Shown here piece by piece: positions 16,167 through 24,647 of a DNA stretch of 50,437 nt. The position numbers and the translations under genes were made by a program. The stretch lies in NCBI GenBank assembly GCA_021463865.1, contig JAJTXY010000029.1, positions 1 to 50,437 on the forward strand, read 5' to 3'. Under the pieces are notes generated by a model. The model was given only the letters and a program-made list of their open reading frames with translations, was not told the DNA's origin and searched no databases. The stretch's first letter is position 1. Every line of letters begins with the position of its first letter. Origin of the DNA: Anaerolineae bacterium. GTDB lineage: Bacteria > Chloroflexota > Anaerolineae > Aggregatilineales > J027.

Positions 16167-17371
16167 CAGACCGCCGCCTTTCCAATCAGATTATGCACAT
16201 CGCGGCGCAATTCAAACTTGCCGGGGGCTTCTCGACCCGGATAGACCGAGTTGGTCAACAGAGCCACAACAAGCTGTTTGGTTGGGTCAATAAACAGCGA
16301 TGTCCCCGTAAATCCGGTATGCCCATAGGTCGAAATATCCATGTATTCCCCAGCGGATGACCCCTCGGCGGCTTTAATCATCCAACCCAAGCCTTTGCGA
16401 TTGCCATCGGTTTCAGCCTGTTCTCGCACCGCCGCCGCCATAAGGGTTGGGTCAATTTTGAGACGGGGGTCATGGCTCAACCATGCCTGTCCAAAGGCCG
16501 CCACATCTCGAACATTGGCGAATAATCCGGCATGACCTGCCACCCCACCGACCCCACAGGCATTTTCATCATGCACCTCTCCCCAACACCGTCGCTGCCG
16601 CCATTTGGGGTCATTTTCAGTCGGGGCAATATTTTCACGCGCAACATTATTTTGTAGCGGATTAAAGGTAGGCGACGACAAACCTAACGGCGCGGTGACA
16701 TGCTCCCGAATGGCAGCATCTAATGGGCGCTGGGTTAATCGCGTGACGGCCTCTCCGAGCAGCATCAGTCCTATGTCGCTGTAAATGACTTCTTCGCCGG
16801 GTTGGGCCACAAACGCATAGTTATAAATTGCGCTCAAGCTGCGTGACCATCGTTCGGCTCGCGCAATAGGGTCGCGCTGCGTCGGTGGCATCGGGGCAAG
16901 GCCAGCGACATTAAACACATCGCGCCATGCCGGGAGGCCGGAGGTGTGGGTCAATAAATGGAAAAATGTCACCTGTGCCGTATCAACCGCTTTACCCTTC
17001 ACCGTGTCGGGAATTGGCAGCACTTCTTTGCTGTGTGGGTCTTGCCCTCCATCCATCGGGCGCGGATTCAAAACACCAAATTCGGGGATAACCTCAACCA
17101 GTGGCGTGTCGAGGGTCACTTTCCCCGCGCTGACCTGCTGCAAAAAGGCCGCCACCGTGAACAGCTTGGTTACAGAGGCCAAATCGAACAGTGTTTCCGT
17201 CGTGGCTGGAATTTTTTTTGTATCGATGTCAATCCATCCCCACGCCCGATGGAGGATAATCTCCCCACGCAAAATTGCCATAAGAGTCACTGCGGGGGCG
17301 ACGGTAGCCAAGCGAGAGGTGATGATTTCATCAAGGCGTGCTTCTAAAGTTGATGAAAATTTGCGTACCAC
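16166..17371 (-). CDS. Serine hydrolase of the class C beta-lactamase/penicillin-binding family
   Basis: Beta-lactamase-fold serine hydrolase, 401 residues. The catalytic SxxK is S66-V-T-K69 in FDLASVTKLFT; the second motif is Y197-S-D199 in VIYSDIGLML, in place of the Y-x-N of AmpC; the third-strand motif is probably HTGFTG in YGHTGFTGTSLFID. No signal peptide is visible, so it should act in the cytoplasm. Relatives are D-amino-acid peptidases, esterases and EstB-like enzymes; in this operon a role in trimming muropeptide stems or acyl groups is plausible but unproven. The start is GTG at 17371 with GGGGGAACG in front, ten bases after the NamZ stop. Confidence 0.87.
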   Translation of the reverse strand: MVRKFSSTLEARLDEIITSRLATVAPAVTLMAILRGEIILHRAWGWIDIDTKKIPATTETLFDLASVTKLFTVAAFLQQVSAGKVTLDTPLVEVIPEFGVLNPRPMDGGQDPHSKEVLPIPDTVKGKAVDTAQVTFFHLLTHTSGLPAWRDVFNVAGLAPMPPTQRDPIARAERWSRSLSAIYNYAFVAQPGEEVIYSDIGLMLLGEAVTRLTQRPLDAAIREHVTAPLGLSSPTFNPLQNNVARENIAPTENDPKWRQRRCWGEVHDENACGVGGVAGHAGLFANVRDVAAFGQAWLSHDPRLKIDPTLMAAAVREQAETDGNRKGLGWMIKAAEGSSAGEYMDISTYGHTGFTGTSLFIDPTKQLVVALLTNSVYPGREAPGKFELRRDVHNLIGKAAV

Positions 17372-17380
17372 CCGTTCCCC

Positions 17381-18547
17381 CTATTCGTACAATAAAAATG
17401 GCTGACGACGGCGTTGAAATTCGGCACAAAATCTCGACCACCCCGCCGTCAATTGCTCAATCGTCGCCCCCGCCTCAATTGCGTCGCGCATGGTGGGGGA
17501 ACCCGTCAATAAATCAAAATGGCAGTGGCCCGTTTCGGGATGGATGGGCGACCACCCAAATTGGTCAGGATACAGCGCCCGAATATGGCAAATCACACCG
17601 AGCCATGTTTCGATAGGCCGCCAGAGTGAAAAATCCGTGATATGGGCCTGCACGCCCTGACATTCCTGCCCGGCCCATTTGCTGGCAGTCGGTTGAAAGC
17701 TATGGGGTCGAAAGCGTACACCGGGCCAGTTTTGGGCATTCAGGGATTCGGCAAGCGCAATACCATCTATATAAGGTGCGCCAACCACCTCAAAGGGTAA
17801 TGTTGTGCCGCGTCCCTCCGAAAGTGTTGTGCCCTCCAAAAAACACGCCCCGGGGTAATGCTGCACCGCGCTCAGATGACCAATCGCAGGGGAAGTTGGC
17901 ACCCATGCCCGTCCGGTATCCTCCCACATCATCCCTCGCCGCCATCCCTCGCACGAAATCACAGTCAATTGGGCGGGATAGGAGTTGTAATGCGAATTTA
18001 AGAACAGGGCCATCTCCCCCAACGTCATGCCATGTTGCACCGGGATGGAATATCGCCCCACAAATGAAGCCACCGAAGGGTCAAGGGGTGGGCCAGCGAC
18101 GATTACTCCCCCCAGCGGATTAGGACGGTCTAAAATCATAACCTCCACCCCATATTCGCCCGCCGCCTCCAAAATATAGGAAATCGTCCAGAGGTAGGTA
18201 TAGAAGCGCACACCGATGTCTTGAATATCGCAGACTAGTACATCCACGTTTTTGAGCATTTCGGTGGTAGGTCGAAAGGTTGCTCCATAGAGGCTATAGA
18301 CGGGAATTCCCGTGCGTGGGTCAATACTTGAACTGACTTCCGCTCCATCCGCCGCCGCACCGACAAAGCCATGTTCTGGGCCAAACAGAGTGGTCAGTTG
18401 AATCTCAGGGGTATGGGTGAAAATTTGATAAGTGGTGTTGAATTGAGTATCGGTGGCACTGGGATTGGTCATCAAACCAACCCGTTTGCCCTGTAGGGGG
18501 CGATAATGATCGGCACGCAGGACTTCTAGGCCTGTTGAGATAGGCAT
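17381..18547 (-). CDS. namZ: Exo-beta-N-acetylmuramidase NamZ (DUF1343)
   Basis: Releases N-acetylmuramic acid from the non-reducing end of peptidoglycan fragments, for example MurNAc-GlcNAc. It has 388 residues. Family landmarks are KRVGLMTNPSATD (21-33), LFGPEHGFVGAAADG (54-68), DIQDIGVRFYTYLWT (107-121), ILDRPNPLGG, GMTLGEMA and LSEGRGTTLPFEVVGAP. Bacillus subtilis NamZ is secreted; this copy starts directly at the catalytic domain with no signal peptide, so it is probably cytoplasmic and acts on imported fragments. ATG 18547 is chosen because GGAG lies eight bases upstream; a TTG eight codons earlier is less likely. The ribosome site sits in a small hairpin. Confidence 0.92.
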   Translation of the reverse strand: MPISTGLEVLRADHYRPLQGKRVGLMTNPSATDTQFNTTYQIFTHTPEIQLTTLFGPEHGFVGAAADGAEVSSSIDPRTGIPVYSLYGATFRPTTEMLKNVDVLVCDIQDIGVRFYTYLWTISYILEAAGEYGVEVMILDRPNPLGGVIVAGPPLDPSVASFVGRYSIPVQHGMTLGEMALFLNSHYNSYPAQLTVISCEGWRRGMMWEDTGRAWVPTSPAIGHLSAVQHYPGACFLEGTTLSEGRGTTLPFEVVGAPYIDGIALAESLNAQNWPGVRFRPHSFQPTASKWAGQECQGVQAHITDFSLWRPIETWLGVICHIRALYPDQFGWSPIHPETGHCHFDLLTGSPTMRDAIEAGATIEQLTAGWSRFCAEFQRRRQPFLLYE

Positions 18548-18565
18548 AAAAAACACTCCGGTGTT
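18548..18565 (-). other. Small hairpin with T tract sequestering the namZ ribosome site
   Basis: Minus strand AACAC, loop CGGA, GTGTT, then TTTT running into the namZ ATG. The GGAG ribosome site is in the loop and stem edge. It looks like a very short terminator or a weak translation-control hairpin; five base pairs is marginal. Confidence 0.35.
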
Positions 18566-18579
18566 GTCCAAAACGATAG

Positions 18580-18611
18580 AGCATTAGAAACACCAGAGTG
18601 TCGCTAATGCT
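18580..18611 (-). terminator. Long hairpin between the 440-residue ORF and namZ
   Basis: AGCATTAG (18580-18587) pairs with CTAATGCT (18604-18611), and inside it ACAC pairs with GTGT around a CAGA loop, separated by a symmetric 2x2 internal loop. It starts at the stop codon of the upstream gene. On the minus strand it is followed by CTATCGTTTTGG, a weak T tract, so it could be an attenuating terminator or an mRNA 3'-end stabiliser within the operon. Confidence 0.55.
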
Positions 18612-19933
18612 TAGAATTTGTACTCCAGCGAACGGTCTACGAGTTTGTTGATAATTTCAACAATAAAGGCATTGTCTTCATTAAATTCGCCTTTGCGTTT
18701 GGTCTGTGCTTCCGAAATCTGATGCAGGGAATTGGTGACATTTTCGCCACTCATGGTCAAGCGATTAGCGATAATGATCCCGGCAGCAATCAGCGGCAAA
18801 TAGACCTGCGCATAGGTCAATTCCGTATTGTTTTGCAGCGCAGAACTGATGTTTTCGGCGTAATCGTTAATTTCGTCAACCGTCCCAAAATCCTCTTTTA
18901 AGACCGTTGTGAGCATCCTGAAGGCATGGCGAACAGCGTCTTTGATGAGTTCGGGGTATAAGTGTGTTTTGATTACGCGATCTGGGTAATCCACGAGGCG
19001 TGGGTCATCAAAAAACACCCACGTCAGTTTGTTATACCAATCAGGGAATGTCGGGTTCGGATTGATTTTGGTCGGTTGCTCGACTTTAAGTTCACACAGC
19101 ACATGGGTCAGCACTTTGGAAACATAAAGCGCCTCAACCGACTGCAACATATAACCCGTCTTGTTGAACCACTCCAAAGTGGCCTCGTTGATCCCCTTGA
19201 TGAAGTCGTTCGCAATCAGCTTCGCCAAAAAAGCATCCATCTGGGGTTTAACACGCTCTTTTAGGACATTTTCATCTAGGTAATCACGCATTGTCCACAG
19301 GCTGTTCCAGCTTCCTTTGACCGCAATAGCTGGCACTTCCGCCGCTGTGATGACATCAAAAGTGGAATTGAGGTTATGTTTGCGCCATGTGTCCACATGA
19401 GCATCCCAGCGGAGTTTGCGTAAACTCAGCAGGCTTAAACGTACCTCTTCCGATAAACTGCCCAAATTGGGATCACCTCCACCCTCCGGCAAACGCACAC
19501 GAGCGGGTTTTTGGGTTTTGTCTATCACCTCAGCATGGATTTCGGTGATCAGCGGGTAATGGCCGGGGGCGGCCTTGCGTAAACACACTGCTGGAATAAT
19601 CACATAACCGACCTCAGCAGGTTGTAGGACAACCCGAATCCGCTGCGAAGGAGTGGCAAACATATGCGGATGTTTGGCGGCGTCTTCTTCGGGTAGCTTG
19701 GGCATGATCACCACGTTGATCTGCATATCAGACGGGTTTTGCAGCAGTACAATCAGTTCAAAATTTTGTCCGGCAATCACTTGGGTCGGACGAGTAGCGA
19801 CAGCGCATTGGACTATATCAATATTGATGGGTTTCTTGTTGGTGACAAGTCCAATTAAATCCGGATAGTTAGGAGGCGGGACAGCCGGCATAGTCTTGGT
19901 GGCGGTTTTGGGGATGCTTTTGTTGGAGGGCAT
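18611..19933 (-). CDS. Hypothetical 440-residue protein in the cell-wall salvage locus
   Basis: Not recognised. The N-terminus (about 1-35) is polar, proline- and threonine-rich. Residues 36-140 look like an all-beta immunoglobulin-like domain (VIAGQNFELIVLLQNPSDMQ, RVVLQPAEVGYVIIPAVCL, then GHYPLITEIHAEV), as in domains that precede alpha-helical modules. Residues 160-440 are predicted helical, with WFNKTGYMLQSVEALYVSKV and VRHAFRMLTTVLKEDFG; one hydrophobic stretch (YLPLIAAGIIIANRL) is present. No signal peptide is visible. GGAG lies ten bases before the ATG. It sits between nagZ and namZ on the same strand with a 109-base gap on the nagZ side and a hairpin on the other, so it may be an insertion into the operon or a separately tuned member. 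Confidence 0.65.
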   Translation of the reverse strand: MPSNKSIPKTATKTMPAVPPPNYPDLIGLVTNKKPINIDIVQCAVATRPTQVIAGQNFELIVLLQNPSDMQINVVIMPKLPEEDAAKHPHMFATPSQRIRVVLQPAEVGYVIIPAVCLRKAAPGHYPLITEIHAEVIDKTQKPARVRLPEGGGDPNLGSLSEEVRLSLLSLRKLRWDAHVDTWRKHNLNSTFDVITAAEVPAIAVKGSWNSLWTMRDYLDENVLKERVKPQMDAFLAKLIANDFIKGINEATLEWFNKTGYMLQSVEALYVSKVLTHVLCELKVEQPTKINPNPTFPDWYNKLTWVFFDDPRLVDYPDRVIKTHLYPELIKDAVRHAFRMLTTVLKEDFGTVDEINDYAENISSALQNNTELTYAQVYLPLIAAGIIIANRLTMSGENVTNSLHQISEAQTKRKGEFNEDNAFIVEIINKLVDRSLEYKF

Positions 19934-20042
19934 GGCAATATAGCTCCATCAATACAAAGCGTTAACGTTGGAATTTCCATCCATTATAAATTCAATTGAG
20001 TTCATCGCCAGTTAACATATGCCCTAAGATATGCTCCCAATG

Positions 20043-21602
20043 TCACATCTTCATGCTCTCCGATCCATTGATCGGCACAAAAAGCCCCAACAAAGCCTCC
20101 ACCCCGGCGGCTAAAGATGGTTTGCTGTCGCCACAGGTACACAGAATCGTCTCGCATTCTGACAAAACCTCAACATCATACGGGTTACGCAGGGCCATCA
20201 AAATTACTTGTTTAGAAAGGGTCAATAAATCACGGGCCACATTCAACTGATCGGTAATTAAATGGGCATTCCGCGTCGCCACCACCAATACATCCGACTG
20301 CGCTGCTAACTCTCGCGCACGGGCTAAATCTTCAGGGGGATAATCCATCGGGTGCAAGCTGACACTTGGAATATAGGGCGCATGTTGGTGCAATAAATAG
20401 GCAAATCCGCTTAAACCGCCCTGCTCCATAATTTCCGAATCTATAATCGAGGCAAATTCGACCACCCCAATTTTTGCCCCCTCACGTAGCGGGAAAATAT
20501 CCGGTTCGGATTTCACCAGCACGACCCCCGCACGTGCCGCTTGGTGAGCCAATGCCAAATGTTCAGGTTTACGAATGACCTCAAGCTGTGGTTTTTCAGA
20601 AATCGCGTATTTTTCTTTGAGTGCCATCACCCGTGCAATCGCCTCATTAATGCGGGTCATCGGTAGCCGCCCGGATTGCACCGCATCCAATAACGAATAA
20701 TAGACCTCCACGCTAAGGGGGTGTTGATCGGTGAAACTGTGCGAGAACAAAATCAAATCCACGCCTGCCAATGCCGCCAAAACCGCTGATTCGCCCGACC
20801 CATAGTGATCGGCAATTGCTTTCATCTCCATACAATCGGTACAGGCCACCCCCGTAAAACCAATTTCGCGGCGCAGCAGGTCTTGAATGATACGAGGCGA
20901 TAGTGTAGCCGGATAGTCAGGGTCGAGTTCGGTGAATTTGACATGGCTAATCATCACCGTCGCTGTGCCCTCATTCACAACAGCCCGAAACGGCACGAGA
21001 TCATGCTCCCACAAATAATCGAGTGAGCCATCAATGACCGCCAGCGCCAAGTGGGTATCCACCGGGGTATTGCCCAAGCCGGGGAAATGTTTGGCACTCG
21101 CCGCGACATGGTTTTTTTGAAATCCGCGCACTTGCGCCGCTGCCAATTGCGCTACCCGTGTTTTATCGCGCCCCAACGAGCGTGTACCGACGCTTGGGTT
21201 GGAAATATCGTGGGTGATGTCCACCACCGGGGCGAGATTCCAATTGATGCCGAGCGCCCGTAGTTCAGTCGCCAGCATTTCGGATACGTCCTCCGCCAAT
21301 GATTCCGAATCCGCCACACCCAATGCCATCGCACCGGGGCTTTCGGTGAAACCATCGCGCAGGCGGGCCACCGTGCCACCCTCTTGGTCAATACAAATCA
21401 GCAGGGGGTATTTCGACGCTTGATGAAAGGTTTGGGTGAGCTTGGCGACCTGCTGAGGATTTTGAATATTGCGCCCAAACAGGATGACCCCGCCAATACG
21501 ACCCTCTGCCAGCCATTGCAATAAATATTCGGGGGCTTCATAGCCATGAAAGCCCACCACCAGCATCTGCCCAATTTTTTCTTCAAGAGTCGTTGGGTGC
21601 AT
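20043..21602 (-). CDS. nagZ: Beta-N-acetylglucosaminidase NagZ (GH3)
   Basis: Removes non-reducing GlcNAc from GlcNAc-MurNAc and GlcNAc-anhydroMurNAc muropeptides. It has 519 residues: a GH3 barrel (1-330) plus a C-terminal Rossmann-like domain, the two-domain form known from Bacillus NagZ rather than the ~340-residue Gram-negative form. Signatures are GRIGGVILFGRNI, CIDQEGGTVARL (70-81), KHFPGLGNTPVDTH (171-184) with the D182-H184 acid/base dyad, and nucleophile D256 in ACTDCMEMKAI. No signal peptide, so cytoplasmic. TAGGA precedes the ATG; it begins three bases after the GntR regulator stop. Confidence 0.94.
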   Translation of the reverse strand: MHPTTLEEKIGQMLVVGFHGYEAPEYLLQWLAEGRIGGVILFGRNIQNPQQVAKLTQTFHQASKYPLLICIDQEGGTVARLRDGFTESPGAMALGVADSESLAEDVSEMLATELRALGINWNLAPVVDITHDISNPSVGTRSLGRDKTRVAQLAAAQVRGFQKNHVAASAKHFPGLGNTPVDTHLALAVIDGSLDYLWEHDLVPFRAVVNEGTATVMISHVKFTELDPDYPATLSPRIIQDLLRREIGFTGVACTDCMEMKAIADHYGSGESAVLAALAGVDLILFSHSFTDQHPLSVEVYYSLLDAVQSGRLPMTRINEAIARVMALKEKYAISEKPQLEVIRKPEHLALAHQAARAGVVLVKSEPDIFPLREGAKIGVVEFASIIDSEIMEQGGLSGFAYLLHQHAPYIPSVSLHPMDYPPEDLARARELAAQSDVLVVATRNAHLITDQLNVARDLLTLSKQVILMALRNPYDVEVLSECETILCTCGDSKPSLAAGVEALLGLFVPINGSESMKM

Positions 21603-21605
21603 TGT

Positions 21606-22340
21606 CTATCCTACGCTGTGCAGCACGGCATTAAATTTGTAACGATCCCCCCGATAAGCTGACCGCGCATATTCAAAGGGGGCATCTTGTTCATTAAACG
21701 TGATCCGAGTCATGCTCAAAATGGGGGTGTGGGAGTCAATTTTGAGCAGTTCCAGTTCGGTGACAGTGGCGCGGCGAGCCTCAATGGTTTGTTGGGCATG
21801 GGTCATATTCAGGCCATATTCTTCCCGCAGCACCTGATACAAAGACTCACAACTAAAATCATGGTTATCCAGAATATTCGGGCATAGCGCGTCAATAATA
21901 TGGGAAATTTCGAGCGCAATGGCTTGCCCGTCCGAAAGACGAAGTCGCTTGAGTACCATGACTTTTGCCCCCGGCACCAACGCCAATGCCCGTGCCACTT
22001 CTTCCTCAGCAGGGTCAATACTGGCATAGAGCACACGGCTGGCGGCGGCCTGCCCACGTCGTTGCATTTCTTCGGTAAAGCTGGTCAGGGTACGCAGTTC
22101 TTGGTTAATTTTGCCCGGCGTGACAAACGTCCCCTTGCCCACACGGGTATGCAGCAGGCCTTCCGTCACTAGTTCGGTAATGGCTTTGGTCACGGTCAGT
22201 CGGCTGACCTCGAACTGCTCCGAAAGCTGTCGTTCGGAAGGAATCCGCGTGTTTTCCGAATACGCCCCTGACAAAATATTTTGGCGAATAAATTCTTTGA
22301 TTTGGATATACAATGGCACGGCTGAGTCGCGGGTTATCAT
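21606..22340 (-). CDS. GntR/HutC-family regulator with UTRA effector domain (NagR/DasR-like)
   Basis: Transcription factor of 244 residues. The N-terminal winged helix-turn-helix (about 5-75) contains IPSERQLSEQFEVSRLTVTK and the wing RVGKGTFV; the C-terminal UTRA domain (about 90-240) has VLKRLRLSDGQAIALEIS and PFEYARSAYRGDRYKF. UTRA domains of this group bind phosphorylated amino sugars such as GlcN-6-P or GlcNAc-6-P. Encoded inside the salvage operon, it probably controls it, through the dre-like palindrome at 28834-28849. The frame is open 15 codons upstream, but ATG 22340 follows GGGAGACAAGG and matches the family N-terminus. Confidence 0.9.
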   Translation of the reverse strand: MITRDSAVPLYIQIKEFIRQNILSGAYSENTRIPSERQLSEQFEVSRLTVTKAITELVTEGLLHTRVGKGTFVTPGKINQELRTLTSFTEEMQRRGQAAASRVLYASIDPAEEEVARALALVPGAKVMVLKRLRLSDGQAIALEISHIIDALCPNILDNHDFSCESLYQVLREEYGLNMTHAQQTIEARRATVTELELLKIDSHTPILSMTRITFNEQDAPFEYARSAYRGDRYKFNAVLHSVG

Positions 22341-22353
22341 CACCTTGTCTCCC

Positions 22354-22566
22354 TTAACGCCGAAACACTTTGACAAAAACTGCAACTCCCACTACCAGCG
22401 CCAGCCCAATAAAAATATTGCAGATACTCACAGTATATTCCGGCGAATCCGGCTCGGCGCTTAACCACGTTACCACACTGCACAGGGCAATAAACGCCCC
22501 CAGTCCCAAAAAAGTACGCAAAAAAACTTCAATAGCATCTGGTTCACGACGCGGCGTTGGATTCAC
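22354..22566 (-). CDS. Small two-helix membrane protein
   Basis: A 70-residue ORF starting with GTG. It has two hydrophobic segments, LRTFLGLGAFIALCSVVTWL (about 16-35) and ICNIFIGLALVVGVAVFV (about 48-65), joined by an acidic loop and ending in KVFRR. It fills the space between the ATPase gene, which it overlaps by 23 bases, and the GntR gene, which begins 13 bases later; this tight packing supports it being real. It may assist the transporter, but no family is recognised. Confidence 0.6.
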   Translation of the reverse strand: MNPTPRREPDAIEVFLRTFLGLGAFIALCSVVTWLSAEPDSPEYTVSICNIFIGLALVVGVAVFVKVFRR

Positions 22567-23569
22567 GGATGCTTAGTCCCATTCCTTGTGTCAACGGTAT
22601 ACAAGCCACTTCTTGCCCAAAGCCATTGAGCGGCTCTAATACTGGTACTTCCTGATCACACATCCCCGGCACAAAAAATGGACAGCGTGGATGGAAAGCA
22701 CACCCAGCCGGAATATTGACCAAGCTGGGAATATCATCACTCCGCAAGGGCAGGGTTTCTTTGCGTCGCGTCACAATCGGGTCGGCTTCGGGAATAGCTG
22801 AAATCAAGGCTTTGGTATAAGGGTGGGATGGACTGCCGATAATTTCCGGCGTACTGCCAATTTCGACCACTCGCCCCAAATACATCACTGCCACCCGGCC
22901 CTCCCACGCGAAATACTTGGCAAGGGCGAGGTCATGGGTGATAAACACTACCGCAATCCCGAATCTATCGCGTAGGCTTTGCAGCGTTTTGAGTAAACTG
23001 ATACGGATGCTAACATCTACCATACTGACGGCCTCATCCGCCACAATCAAATGCGGATTGACCGACAACGCACGGGCAATACTGACCCGTTGGCGCTGCC
23101 CTCCGCTGAGTTGATGCGGATATTTATTGACAATATCGCCGGGGGGAGTTAAATCCACCAGTGTCAGCAGTTCCCAGATACGGCGGCGCAGTTCGGCCCG
23201 ATTGCTGACCAGATGATGTCGTTTCAACGGATAACCCAAAATTTGCCCGATGGTGTGGGAAGGATTTAGCGAGGCAAAGGGGTCTTGATGAACGATCTGC
23301 AATGACCGCCGATATTCCGATTTCTCTTTGCGTCCGCGTCCATGAATCGGCTGACCCTCATATAACACCTCACCAGACGACTCGGCCAATAAACCCACCA
23401 TAATTTTGCCAGTAGTCGTCTTGCCACAGCCGCTTTCCCCCACAAGACACAAGATTTCACCGGAGTGGACGGCTAAGTTGATGTCCTGCAAGACTGGGAT
23501 GTCGGTGCGCCCCTTTTTAAAATGCCGATGCACATGCCGTAATTCAATCAAAGGTTGCTGAGTCGTCAT
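22544..23569 (-). CDS. Oligopeptide-type ABC transporter ATPase (OppF/DppF family)
   Basis: Second ATPase of an Opp/Dpp-type importer, 341 residues. Walker A is GESGCGKTT, Q loop VHQDPFASLNP, signature LSGGQRQR, Walker B LIVADEAVSMVD and switch H in ITHDLALAKYF. The C-terminal oligo_HPY region with HPRCPF, CDQEVP and VAC carries the cysteines that bind an iron-sulfur cluster in DppD/OppD-like proteins. The usual ADEPVSALD has become ADEAVSMVD, but the catalytic glutamate is kept. It begins 19 bases after the partner ATPase gene. Confidence 0.94.
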   Translation of the reverse strand: MTTQQPLIELRHVHRHFKKGRTDIPVLQDINLAVHSGEILCLVGESGCGKTTTGKIMVGLLAESSGEVLYEGQPIHGRGRKEKSEYRRSLQIVHQDPFASLNPSHTIGQILGYPLKRHHLVSNRAELRRRIWELLTLVDLTPPGDIVNKYPHQLSGGQRQRVSIARALSVNPHLIVADEAVSMVDVSIRISLLKTLQSLRDRFGIAVVFITHDLALAKYFAWEGRVAVMYLGRVVEIGSTPEIIGSPSHPYTKALISAIPEADPIVTRRKETLPLRSDDIPSLVNIPAGCAFHPRCPFFVPGMCDQEVPVLEPLNGFGQEVACIPLTQGMGLSIRESNAAS

Positions 23570-23588
23570 AACAATAATCGTTTCCGTT

Positions 23589-24638
23589 TTAGGATAAACG
23601 CGCTACCCGTGCCGTCGAAGAAATCGAGCGCAATTCCTTGCCTTTTTCCAATACTTCGCTGCTCTTATAACAGGCGACGATATGACCCATACTGGCTTGT
23701 TCAAGTGGTGGCGGGGTCGTCTTACAGGTTTCGATGGCAAACGGACAGCGAATATGGAATTTGCACCCCGTCGGCGGCTCAACCAAATCTGGCGGGCTGC
23801 CGGGAATCCCGTCCAATTCTTCCCGCCCCACACTCAAGCGTGGTGAGGCTTCCATCAATCCCAATGTATACGCATGGCGCGGTTCATAGAAAATATCATT
23901 GACCGGCCCCATCTCGACAATTTCACCCGCATACATGGTCGCAACGGTATCGGCAATCTCGGCAGCAACAGCAAGGTCGTGACTGATGAAAATAGAACTA
24001 AAGCCAAGCTCCTCTTTGAGATCGCGCAGTACATTCAAAATGCTGCGTTGGGTCAAAATATCAAGGGCAGTCGTCGGCTCATCAAAAATGACGACCTGCG
24101 GATTCAACAGCAACCCCAACGCTATCAGTACCCGCTGACGCATCCCCCCGCTGAGTTCATGTGGATAGGAATTAAACACACGTTCCGGGTCAAGGCGAAC
24201 TTTACGAAAGAGTTCCAAAGCCCGTTCGCGCACTTCGCCCCGATTATTTAGGCCATGCGCTTTGGCGGTGTCATAAATCATGTCGCGCACATGAATCACC
24301 GGATTCAGTGAATTTTGCGCCCCTTGAAACACCATCGCACATTCTGACCAGCGGAACTTGCGCAGTGCGCGTGTATTTAAGGCCAGCACATCAATTTTCT
24401 GACCCGCCTGATCCGTATAGACAATCTTGCCTGTATCCGTGTTTGCGTTCTTGGGCAGCAAGCGCATCAGGCCAAAATTCAGGGTGGATTTACCACAGCC
24501 GCTTTCACCAATCAGGGCCAATGTCTCACCCCGGTGCAAATCGAATGACGCATGACTGACCGCTTGCAGCCTTCCACGCCGCGTCAGATAGGTAATGGAT
24601 AGGTCTTGTACACTCAGGACTACCTCTTTGCCTGCCAT
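23589..24638 (-). CDS. Oligopeptide-type ABC transporter ATPase (OppD/DppD family)
   Basis: First ATPase of the importer, 349 residues. Walker A is GESGCGKST, Q loop MVFQGAQNSLNP, signature LSGGMRQRV, Walker B VVIFDEPTTALD, switch H in FISHDLAV. The C-terminal oligo_HPY motif shows the cysteines of FHIRCPFAIETC and a further one in IVAC. LSGGM rather than LSGGQ is normal for this subfamily. It starts nine bases after the second permease gene. Confidence 0.94.
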   Translation of the reverse strand: MAGKEVVLSVQDLSITYLTRRGRLQAVSHASFDLHRGETLALIGESGCGKSTLNFGLMRLLPKNANTDTGKIVYTDQAGQKIDVLALNTRALRKFRWSECAMVFQGAQNSLNPVIHVRDMIYDTAKAHGLNNRGEVRERALELFRKVRLDPERVFNSYPHELSGGMRQRVLIALGLLLNPQVVIFDEPTTALDILTQRSILNVLRDLKEELGFSSIFISHDLAVAAEIADTVATMYAGEIVEMGPVNDIFYEPRHAYTLGLMEASPRLSVGREELDGIPGSPPDLVEPPTGCKFHIRCPFAIETCKTTPPPLEQASMGHIVACYKSSEVLEKGKELRSISSTARVARLS

Positions 24639-24647
24639 CCTGTTCTC

